This document shows, piece by piece, positions 1-7,663 of a DNA stretch of 12,500 nucleotides (its first letter is position 1; every line of letters begins with the position of its first letter). A program made the translations under genes and the position numbers. The stretch is from Acropora yongei (lineage: Eukaryota > Cnidaria > Anthozoa > Scleractinia > Acroporidae). The stretch is from assembly GCA_014634225.1 (NCBI GenBank), contig BLFN01000732.1:206541-219040 (forward strand). The letters are read 5' to 3'. The notes below the pieces were generated by a model. That model did no database searches. It saw only the letters and a list, made by a program, of their open reading frames with translations, and was not told the origin of the DNA.

Positions 1-152
1 GGGAGGCAGACCAGTTGGCTATTTACAAGCGTAGCCGAGAAGCTGAACTCGGGGCTACCGAGAACAACATCAGCTAATGGTCAGAACGGGATTTGAGACC
101 GCGACCTACGGATTTCAAATCCGACGCTCTAACCACTCGGCCACGCTGCCTC
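1..152 (-). repeat. tRNA-Ser-derived SINE, partial (runs off the left edge)
   Basis: Read on the minus strand from 152, the sequence begins like a tRNA with an A-box-like GTGGCCGAGTGG, then an anticodon-loop-like TTGAAAT (compatible with tRNA-Ser-UGA), then a diverged B box GGTCTCAAATCC. A non-tRNA body follows, ending GCCAACTGGTCTGCCTCCC at the window edge. Class II tRNA genes do not have such a long extension and the B box is mutated, so this is a SINE copy and not a tRNA gene. I recall very similar elements as abundant in coral genomes; this cannot be checked here. Confidence 0.75.
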
Positions 153-259
153 TAATGCATCATATTGTCATATTTTACAATACATTTAGTGCTTACAGAT
201 TACAATTTAGGTACCAGTTCATTCTACTGAAGTAAATCTATTTCTCAGCGATTATGACC

Positions 260-1135
260 TCACTGGTAATGTTTGACATTCGAGTCAATATCGCATTCGG
301 TTAGGGCGGCTATGACGTTATCCTTTCCTTTTCTTTTGCGAGTGGCAGCTACCCTTTGCTTTTCTTTTCCTTTTTTTCCTGCAGGGAAGTTCGGAATATG
401 ACACGTTTTCTGCGATAGATGGTTAGGCAATATAGTGTCCTCTGGGTTATTTCGTTTTCTAACAGAAGCCCATCCTCAGCCTCAAGTTTCGTTCGGAAAC
501 CTTTAGCAATGGCGAGTAGATGTTGACCAGTTTCTTCTAGCAGTTGGTAATTGTGGCAAAGATAGGTCGTCTTTAATTTGAGACAAGTGCTCTCGACACA
601 TTAATGCAGATTTTTTTTCACTTTTGACTCATACATAGCTGCTGCCTATCCAATGGGTCATTCTCCGAGTCGATTTGCTGTAACAGTGATGGTTCTGGAA
701 AACTTTTTTCCTTTACCGTTGTCTTGTTTTCTTCCTGATTTACTGTCGTCTTGATAATGCTAGGATCAAGAGTGAAGTAGGGATTTTCTGTGTAAGTGGC
801 CGGAAAAGAGTTCCATCCCCATATTTCATAATTTATAAATACCGCCATGAAGTGCTTACAGGGCCAGTGATTTCTCTTCCAGTCTTCGCATTCACAGGTA
901 GGAAGGTCTTCCTTTTGAAGACAGAAGGGTGTAATTCTTCCCACTGGTCTGGCTTCGGACTATAAATTTACCGCCTTCCAACATCCTTATGTCTTCCGAC
1001 GGTGTTTCCATAGCACTGGAAAGTCGTGCTATGCAATGTGTTACAACTTCCCGTGGTCTATCTCTTAACCAAATGGGTACATTATTGTTGTATAGCTGAT
1101 AGGAACTGGACGAGCGAAGGTTTAATTCTGTATAC
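260..1135 (-). pseudogene. MULE pseudogene 3' exon with SWIM zinc finger
   Basis: The acceptor TTTCCATAG precedes 1135. The exon reads YTELNLRSSSSYQLYNN, VPIWLRDRPREVVTHCIARL and GGKFIVRSQTSGKNYT in one frame. A one-base shift between 935 and 905 leads to CECEDWKRNHWPCKHF (SWIM finger, chelating residues Cys, Cys, Cys, His at 896-852) and GWNSFPATY. Further shifts at an eight-T run (611-618), near 567 and near 446 lead to CREHLSQIKD, YQLLEETGQHLLAIAKGF and a lysine-rich tail ending at TGA 262-260. SWIM fingers commonly follow the catalytic domain in MULE transposases. Confidence 0.83.
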
Positions 1136-1745
1136 CTATGGAAAATCTTAAAAAAAATGACATGTGAAAATGTTATTCAACATAAAAATTAGATCTAACT
1201 TTGAGATGAGAACTAATAATTGGATGGCGACCATCTGTCATCCAGACCTCACTGACGGTAATTTCAACTGAGCTTCTTCAGTTCTCAAACATATTTTCGC
1301 ATCCTACCCATCACACAAAATGATCTTGTAGCAATTTTGAGAGCCATGCTTATGGAAAGAACGCCTTGACATATAGATACCGGATTGATTTCATTCTAAG
1401 TGTATCCGAGTTTTTTATTATTCCATTAGATATCAGAAATGTGTTTCACTGTTATGGTGAAATATAGTTTATTTAGGAGACTTTCAATTTGGTTATTATG
1501 GTTATTAGACATAGACATACTTTATTTATTCCAAAAGCCAAAAATAAAAATAATAAAAATAAAAAATAAATTACTTCTAGAAAAGGAAGTTAAGAGGTTA
1601 ACCCTGTATAAAAAGACTCCCTTAAAATAATATAAAATAAAATAAATAAAATCATGATATATGTAACAACTGCTAGAGGACCCAGATACTCTCACTCTGT
1701 CAATAAAAACACTGTAATGAATTCATTTTGGCGATATGAAATATG

Positions 1746-1766
1746 AGTATAAATTTACCGTAGTCT
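1746..1766. repeat. Short inverted repeat partner of 3218-3238
   Basis: AGTATAAATTTACCGTAGTC plus one more base occurs here and in perfect reverse complement at 3218-3238. The two copies flank the TIR element and lie just left of the foldback at 3241. They probably belong to two oppositely oriented copies of one dispersed repeat. A chance 21-bp match at this distance is unlikely. Confidence 0.6.
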
Positions 1767-2509
1767 ATTGTAAATCCGTGAATTTGATTGGCTATATTAC
1801 CGTTTTCTATCTGCTGATAAAAATACAGTTGTATGCGTGATTGTACACCTGATCCTTTTTCTACACGCGTCCGTACACAGCGCCCGTCAGGTTTGAACCT
1901 GATGTAACACACAGTGAAACCTGTATATAACGGTAACCTTTGGGGAATGGCCAGATGACCGTTATATACAGGGTGACCGCTGTATACAGGTTTCCTTTAA
2001 ACTCCTCTGGAAGTCAATGAATAGCATTTTTAGGTGTAAATAATCACTCAATTTACGTTTTATTGACAATAACGAGTAACAGGAACGCAACAAACATGAT
2101 AAAAAGGCCCAAACCAAAACCAAAAGACAAAACAACATGTGGGAAAGTGGTCATAAATAGTAAGCGAGTTAACAGAGGAGGTGCATGGGTTTGGTCTCGA
2201 GGTTCCGTGGGAATACAGTTTTAAGAGTGACGATTTCTCCTGTGAGCGGCTGCATCGGAACGTGGTATAATGTCTAGCGATGTCTAACGCTGTCTTGCTC
2301 TAATACAGTGTAAAACAGCGGCTGCCAACTTGATGAGTACAGTACAGTTTTATAATCAGGGAACTATGTCGAAAGTGAAAAACATTGTAGTACGGTTGTG
2401 TTGTTACAGTTACAGTAACTAGTTTGAAAGCGATGGCACTGTTATCTGCTGCAAGCATGTGTCGGGCGTACGAGCACGATGAAATGTGTTTAGTACTGAT
2501 AGTGGAACA

Positions 2510-2697
2510 GAGAATTAACTCTGAAGTGTAAATTTAAGTGCTAATTTAACCATGAATAACCCACTGGGCGTTAGCCTTAGTAAAGGGAATCAGGGAACCA
2601 CACGAGGTAAAGAAAAAATCTTTTGACCTCGGTGGGAATCGAACCCACGACCTCCGGATTAGATCCACCGTCACTCTGCCGACTGATCTACGAGGTC
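2510..2697 (-). repeat. tRNA-derived SINE
   Basis: The head (2697-2625) is 73 nt, exactly tRNA length, with a perfect 7-bp acceptor stem GACCTCG/CGAGGTC, a perfect T arm GTGGG TTCGATT CCCAC and B box GGTTCGATTCC (2645-2635). The D stem is mismatched (GATC against GAGT) and no normal anticodon stem forms, so it is not a working tRNA gene. The body downstream (GGCTAACGCCCAGTGGGTTA and beyond) resembles a widespread coral SINE family I recall. The 3' limit is approximate. Confidence 0.75.
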
Positions 2698-2887
2698 TCA
2701 CAAAAATACAAGTACTATCAGTAGAGAGAAACTCGAGATCGATTTAGGTGGTGAATCGCGGCGAAGAGAAAGTAAGGGTACATATAAATGTTGTGCCGCG
2801 TAGCACTATGAACGTCTTCGCCGCGATTCACCACCTAAATCGAACCCGACTTTCTCTCTACTGATAGTACTTGTATTTTTGTGAGAC
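2695..2887. repeat. Long palindrome, 73-bp arms, 47-bp loop
   Basis: The arms are 2695-2767 and 2815-2887. They start GTCTCACAAAAATACAAGTA on the outside and end in GAATCGCGGCGAAGA on the inside. I count 70 of 73 positions matching. The left arm touches the SINE head, sharing GGTCTCA. This looks like a foldback element or the product of a recent inverted duplication. If transcribed it would form a long, near-perfect hairpin. Confidence 0.9.
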
Positions 2888-3240
2888 TCCACGCCTTGGT
2901 GGCTGCTATTTAACGAGCTGAAGAATAAAGCTTGTCAGCATTTTTCGATCTTAGCCCTGAATTCCGTGACAGTCATATAAAAGTGAAAATGAAAATTGTG
3001 GATTCAGGAAGTCCAAAGGGTGACCGCGTCCGCTATATACAGGTGACCGCTCTATGCAGGTCAACTTAACAGTAAATATAAGGGATGATTTTTGGGAAGT
3101 GGTTCAGTGACCGTTGTACACAGGGTGACCGCTATATACAGGGCCGTTATATACAGGTTTGACTGTAAAACAGTTCTTTTTTACGCGTTACTTGACATTT
3201 TTTTTTTTTATGCAATGAGACTACGGTAAATTTATACTAA

Positions 3241-3344
3241 AACAATAAGGCTACTCGCCCTCGTTTTCTACGAGCGATTGTCAACTCGGCTGCGCTTCGT
3301 TGACTATCTGCTCATAGAAAACTCGGGCTCGTAGTCTAATTGTT
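3241..3344. repeat. Foldback (imperfect palindrome) element
   Basis: The arms start AACAATAAGGCTACTCGCCC on the left and read AACAATTAGACTACGAGCCC on the reverse complement of the right end. They continue through TCGTTTTCTACGAGC against GAGTTTTCTATGAGC to GTCAAC on both sides. The central loop is about TCGGCTGCGCTTC. The arms are roughly 45 bp with a handful of mismatches. It is a MITE-like dispersed foldback of unknown superfamily. Confidence 0.75.
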
Positions 3345-3525
3345 GAATAGAGCAGTGTCGATACATTTAAATTCAGCCTGAAACAATAGACTTCAGTACG
3401 AAGCTCTGAGTATAGTTGCAGAGTTTGGAGAGTTAATTCCCCAGAGCCTCGTTCTGAGGTCCATTATGTTATGCTGAAAATTGGTGTAATTATATGGCAT
3501 TTGTTACCTTCATCCTTGCACCTAC

Positions 3526-3701
3526 TTTTTTAAAGACAGTGGATGAAACGTGGTCACAAGAATGGTCAAAACACCGCTCAACTTTTTAGCTCTGTTTCCC
3601 TCGAGGAATTCATACTTGAAAGGTTTGTTTTGACGCTCAGTGCCATTGGTGGTATTCACCTTTACATTCTGGCGATCTTTTCTGTAGAGCCAAACCCATC
3701 G
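3526..3701 (-). pseudogene. MULE pseudogene exon: VNTTNGTERQN block
   Basis: A short 91-bp intron (3792-3702) with GTATAG and CTCTTAG ends precedes this exon in phase 0. The exon reads RWVWLYRKDRQN, VNTTNGTERQNKPFKYEF, LEGNRAKKLSGVLTILVTT and FHPLSLKK with no interruption. It ends AAAAA|GTAGGT in phase 2, which joins cleanly to the next exon at 1135. Confidence 0.82.
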
Positions 3702-3792
3702 CTAAGAGGGAATCAAATGCTCATGATCATGGATCAACACGATGTTGAGCTGAATTTAAATGCTGTTTTGGAAACTTGGCAACATACTATAC

Positions 3793-4034
3793 CTTTTTTT
3801 CGGGTAGCCATTTCTTCGAAAACCACGCTTATAATTTCGGGTTGCTTTGCCATACGGCACTCTTCTTTAAACTTTCAAGTGCTTCATTGTAACTCTCTTT
3901 GGTATCAGAGGAGGCGATGTGCCTCAAGAGAGCAAGTACTTCCTCTCTGTGCATTTCAACACCATGTTGCTGATTTGTTACCCAACGCAGACAAGCCTGC
4001 TCCCTGTGGAAGTCGCACAGGTACACCCTACAAT
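3793..4034 (-). pseudogene. MULE pseudogene exon: CDFHREQA block
   Basis: The exon starts after TATATAG. Its first two bases complete the split codon left by the upstream exon, giving TFPDCRVYLCDFHREQA, which supports this boundary over the AG six bases further on. It continues through a helical stretch to AVWQSNPKL, a TAA at 3831-3829, then AWFSKKWLPEKK in the same frame. The donor is AAG|GTATAG with the intron at 3792. The continuing homology after the TAA indicates a point nonsense mutation and not a natural C-terminus. Confidence 0.82.
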
Positions 4035-4129
4035 CTATATACACAGAAAAATGAATATGTTTAATTCTGTCCATAGCAAAATTTATAGTGTATTTGTGGT
4101 TTTCACGTCACGCAAGAAAGCGGGTTAAC

Positions 4130-4316
4130 GTTAACCTAGGATTAAACTTTAACAGCGGCATTATTTTTTCTTGTATAAAAATGTTTTCCACCTCTAACGT
4201 TTGGTGTAGTTTTCGATTACTACAGCTTAAAACTGAAGAGCAAACACTATAAACAAAACACCTCACAAAAAAAGTTGCAAAACTGAAATCAAAATTCTCG
4301 CTAACCCTGGGTTAAC
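4130..4316. repeat. Possible short MITE with inverted ends
   Basis: GTTAACCTAGGATTA at 4130-4144 pairs with TAACCCTGGGTTAAC at 4302-4316 (13 of 15 positions). It lies within the first traceable intron of the MULE pseudogene (4928-4035). The interior is AT-rich and non-coding. The termini could extend a few bases further on each side. Confidence 0.35.
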
Positions 4317-4579
4317 TTAATCAGGCTTTGAACAACCCAGCCCTGGGTATTATGCAAGTGACAAAATCAAATAATTTACACGTATCCACCCAATCACTCT
4401 ACTTAAGGGGCCACGAAAGGGGGCGACTATAGTTTTCAGTAAACGAAAAGCTAGCGATTCAGATGCTTTTTTTAAAAAGATGATCTTTGTAACTATTTCT
4501 ACTCATAAACTAACGGTAAAACTTTGAGTTTTTAACACGTTTAAACCCCCGTTACACGGAAAGTGTGACAGGAAAAATC

Positions 4580-4678
4580 CGATAGATAACCGAGCACTTT
4601 CAATATTTGTGTGCTCATAAACCAGCATAATTAAGCCCCACTAGGGGAGTGTCAATAAAGTATTGTATTGTATTGTAT
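4580..4678 (+). repeat. Probable 3' end of a LINE-type retroelement with (TATTG)n tail
   Basis: The stretch ATTAAGCCCCACTAGGGGAG (an 8-bp CCCC/GGGG stem-loop) is followed by TGTCAATAAAG and then TATTGTATTGTATTGTAT at 4661-4678. A small hairpin followed by a short tandem tail is typical of 3' ends of some CR1/L2-like LINEs and of SINEs that borrow them. No coding part is seen upstream and the 5' limit is a guess. The rest of the intron (4320-4580 and 4680-4928) shows nothing I recognise. Confidence 0.5.
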
Positions 4679-4928
4679 AATTTTAAACACATTACAGTCC
4701 TTTTTTTGCGTTTAGTTAATGCTAAAGATATAAACAGTTGCCTGAACTAACATCAACAACAATTTTTCATGGGAACTCCGTGAACAAAGATTTCAAAGCT
4801 CTGAAAAATCGTGGAAACACACTAAATAATCTTGGCACTTAGCTTTTGAATCTTCAGTTGGACCGACTTTTATTCAAATTTGATGTTATATTTTACTCTG
4901 GAATCTGAAGTCTTCCAGGGCTACCTAC

Positions 4929-5180
4929 CTGGGAAAGTGTTCTCGAGGGCTTGAATTTCAGATTCACTAAAGTCAACCATGAAATATTTGGGTTCCACAG
5001 AGGATTCCACTTGGTTAAAATTTCCAGGGCTTCAGAGATGGCAATCCTAGATTCCGTCTTCACTACAAACGCTCCAACAACAGTGTAATTTACATAAGTT
5101 TTCAAGCACAAAAAGAATAATAGCAGGGCGTAACGAAAGTCTTGTATGTGGCATCAAGTAGACATAGGTCATTTCCGTAG
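4929..5180 (-). pseudogene. MULE pseudogene exon: DDE core, first two Asp
   Basis: The acceptor is a pyrimidine-rich tract ending TTTTTTGTAG at 5190-5181, and the donor is AG|GTAGGTAG with the intron starting at 4928. The exon reads YGNDLCLLDATYKT, then after a frameshift near 5136 RYALLLFFLCLK and VNYTVVGAFVVK. After a second shift near 4990 it reads KYFMVDFSESEIQALENTFP. Both catalytic aspartates of the fold are therefore still encoded, although in different frames. Confidence 0.8.
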
Positions 5181-5748
5181 CTACAAAAAACAAAAGAAAA
5201 CATTATCCTATCGCAATTATATACTGAGCTTATCTGCTTCCGGCGTACAGCCGACGTTAAGTAGTTGGGGAGCTCATACAAGGGGAGGGGAGACTAAAAC
5301 TTGAACTTCTTACAAATGTGTACTAGACAAGGAACACTTAAGGACGATTGCGCAAAAATGTTCGACTCGATAGATTGCTCTCCATTTTCTTCAAACTTCT
5401 TCTGTGGACAAATAATGAATTACTTAATAACTAATGAAATGATAATGAGAAAAAATTGGAGTCACGGACTTCGTTTTAGAGATAACTTAGACCGTGATTT
5501 GGAAAACTTGACGCACCCAAATCAGCATGTTCTCCAAGATTTTTAGCTTCCAATATCAAAGATAAATCAACGGAGACAAAGTATCCTAGTGATATCTTGT
5601 GTAAGTTAATCTGTTGCGTTAATAATTCCAAGTGTTGCCAACGTTTTCACAAAACTCAACCCTTCAAGAGACATTTGAAACCAACGCACAGTTAAACGGA
5701 AGGCTTAAAAGAATGGCATTCAATGGTGCATTTGTTGCCAAAAAGTTA
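5181..5748. other. No recognised gene
   Basis: The stretch lies just 5' of the first recognised MULE pseudogene exon. On the minus strand there is an open stretch about 5400-5310 (KFEENGEQSIESN followed by LVHICKKFKF) that could be a worn upstream exon, but I cannot match it. A plus-strand open frame of 81 codons at 5301-5546 has no recognisable motif. Confidence 0.4.
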
Positions 5749-7287
5749 TTATAGTACTGTATAGGGGTGTATAGTGCTGTATAGGAATGTGTAGTGCTGT
5801 ATAGGGATGTATAGTACTGTAGAGGGGTGTAGAGTGCTGTATAAGGGTGTATAGTGCTGTGTAGGGGTGTATAGTGCTGTGTAGGGGTGTATAGTACTGA
5901 ATAGGGATGTGTAGTGCTGTATAGGGATATATAGTACTGTATAGGGGTATCTAGTGCTGTATAGAGGTGTATAGTACTGTATAGGGGTGTATAGAACTGT
6001 ATAAGGGTGTATAGTACTGTATAAGGATTTATAATTCTGTATAGGGGTGTATAGTACTGTATAAGGATTTATAATTCTGTATAGGGGTGTATAGTACTGT
6101 ATAGGGATGTATAGTGCTGGATAGGGGTGTATAGTACTGTGTAGGGATGTATAGTGCTCTATAGGGGTGTATAGCACTGTATAGTAATTAATAGTGCTGT
6201 ATAGGGGTATATAGTGCTGTATAGGGTTGTATGGTACTGTATAGGGGTGTATAATACTGTATAGGGGTGTATAGTACTGTATAAGGATGTGTAGTGCTGT
6301 ATAAGGATGTATAGTACTGTTTAGGGGTGTATAGTACTGTATAGGGATGTGTAGTGCTCTATAGGGGTGTATACCACTGTATAATAATGTATAGTGCTGT
6401 ATAGGGGTGTATAGTGCAGTATAGTGTTGTATAGTACTGTATAGGGGTGTAAAGTACTGTATAGGGGTGTATACTACTGTATAGGAGTGCAAAGTACTGT
6501 ATAGGGGTGTATAGTACTGTGTAGGGATGTATGGTACTGTATAGGGGTGTATAGTGCTGTATAGGGGTGTATAGTGCTTTATAGGGGTGTATAGTGCTTT
6601 ATAGGGGTGTATAGTGCTGTGTAGGGATGTATAGTACTGTATAGGGTGTATAGTGCTGTATAGGGGTTTATAGTGCTGTATAGGGATGTGTAGTGCTGTA
6701 TAGGATGTATAGTACTGTCTAGGGGTATCTAGTGCTGTATAGGGATGTATAGTACTGTATAGAGGCATATAGTGCTGTATAGGGGTGTATAGTGCTGTAT
6801 AGGGATGTGTAGTGCTGTATAGGGATGTATAATACTGTATAGGCTGTATAGTACTCTAGAGGGATGTGTGGTACTTTATAGAGGTGTCTAGTGCTGTATA
6901 TCGGTGTATAGTGCTGTATAGGTGTGTATAGTGCCGTATGGGGGTGTATAGTACTGTATAGGGATGTATAGTGTTTTATAGGGGTGTATAGTACTGTGTA
7001 GGGATGTATACTGCTGTATAGGAGTGTATGGTACTATATACTGGTGTATAGTGCTGTATATGGGTGTATAGTGCTGTATAGGGGTGTATAGTACTGTATA
7101 GATGTTTATAGTATTGTATAGGGATGTGTAGTGCGTTATAGGGGTGTATAGTAATGTATAGGGGTGTATAGTACTGTATAAGGGTGTATAGTTTTGTTTA
7201 GTTGTGTATAGTGCTGTATAGGGGTGTCTAGTACTGTATAGAGGTGTATTGTGCTGTATAGGGATGTGTATTGCTATATAAGGATGA
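5749..7287. repeat. Minisatellite, 20-bp unit, about 77 copies
   Basis: Tandem copies of ATAGTRCTGTATAGGGRTGT run for about 1.54 kb. Variation is mostly A/G at the R positions plus scattered single substitutions, and a few units are 19 bp (for example near 6650 and 6700). Each unit is itself two roughly 10-bp halves sharing GTATAG. One 40-bp pair is duplicated exactly (6011-6050 and 6051-6090), which shows expansion by unequal exchange or slippage. The minus strand of the unit has no stop codon in any of the three frames, so open frames up to 339 codons (5749-6768, 6888-7295) arise automatically and are not genes. Confidence 0.97.
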
Positions 7288-7663
7288 TAATACACTTTGT
7301 GCTGATATATGAAGTGGTCTGGTCCCTCACCAGTTGTTTCTTAGTATTTTCCTTAAATTTTATACAAAAAAAAATTTTACTGAGCGCAGAAAGGCCTAGG
7401 TACGAGTTTAGCGATTTCTAAGCAGCGGTTTTCCCAGTAAAATCGCGAAAGGTAAAAGAGTTGAGAAGAAAAGGCAAAGGTAAACTGTTCATTCTCTGCA
7501 TTCCTTTATTTACTCTCTGCCTTCTTAGGAAGATTGTGTGCTCCCTGTGATTTGACGGCATAATTAGATGATCAAGCCCACTGCTGTTGCAGAAGCCGGC
7601 TTATTAATAACCTCACCCGCTAAGGTTCACGTGTTTTGACCAAGAAAGACCGGTTGGTGAAGA
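7288..7663 (+). promoter_or_regulatory. 5' flank of the protease gene
   Basis: There are 376 bp between the minisatellite and the protease start codon. I see no convincing TATA box or defined motif. It presumably carries the promoter and 5' untranslated region because the gene starts at its end. A short A/T run at 7365-7378 is the only low-complexity part. Confidence 0.35.

Larger units (their letters stand above)
1914..3165. mobile_element. Non-autonomous TIR element, pogo/Tigger-like ends
   Basis: The left end ACAGTGAAACCTGTATATAA and the reverse complement of the right end (3165 leftward, ACAGTCAAACCTGTATATAA) agree over about 24 bp with two mismatches. They start CAGT..ACTG as in pogo/Tigger-type Tc1/mariner elements. 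TA follows the right end, but CA precedes the left end, so a TA target duplication is only half supported. Subterminal copies of GTGACCGCTATATACAGG occur at about 1956-1992 and at five places between 3020 and 3160. No transposase is encoded; the interior holds a SINE and a palindrome. An alternative reading is two related short palindromic elements at 1914-1998 and 3016-3165. Confidence 0.65.
1136..3525 (-). other. Large intron of the MULE pseudogene, filled with repeats
   Basis: This is the 2.39-kb gap between two in-phase exons, with donor GTAGGTGCA (3525) and acceptor TTTCCATAG (1136). The parts not assigned below (about 1150-1745, 1770-1912 and 3345-3520) are AT-rich. They include an A-rich low-complexity run near 1540-1570 and show no coding signal I can support. 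Short open frames at 1439-1630 and 1700-1912 lie here and resemble nothing. Confidence 0.65.
260..5180 (-). pseudogene. MULE-type transposase / SWIM zinc-finger gene, decayed, four exons traceable
   Basis: In order along the minus strand it shows LLDATYKT (first catalytic Asp of the MULE fold, codon 5155-5153), MVDFSESEI (second Asp, codon 4974-4972), LCDFHREQA (the Cys/His block after the second Asp), VNTTNGTERQN, and a SWIM finger CxCx9CxH at 896-852. This order matches MULE transposases, which excise and integrate DNA with a DDE active site. Exons are 5180-4929, 4034-3793, 3701-3526 and 1135-260, joined by GT/AG introns whose phases agree. The copy is broken by a TAA at 3831-3829 (aligned position expected Gln) and by frameshifts near 5136, 4990, 905-935, 611-618, 567 and 446. 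The 5' exons are not identified. It could be a spliced transposon gene or a former host gene derived from one. The family assignment is from remembered motifs and not from a search. Confidence 0.85.

Noticed and set aside
1439..1630. Plus-strand 63-codon open frame
   Set aside because: A/T-rich intron sequence with a lysine-rich, low-complexity product and no homology I recognise.
2625..2697. tRNA gene
   Set aside because: The acceptor stem and T arm are perfect, but the D stem is mismatched, no normal anticodon stem forms and the flank matches a SINE body.
3543..4064. Plus-strand open frame of 173 codons
   Set aside because: It lies antisense to two exons and an intron of the MULE pseudogene, which carry clear family motifs on the minus strand; the plus-strand product has none.
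5749..7295. Long minus-strand open frames (339 and 135 codons) rich in Tyr, Pro, Thr and Ile
   Set aside because: They are a by-product of a 20-bp tandem repeat whose minus strand has no stop codon in any frame.
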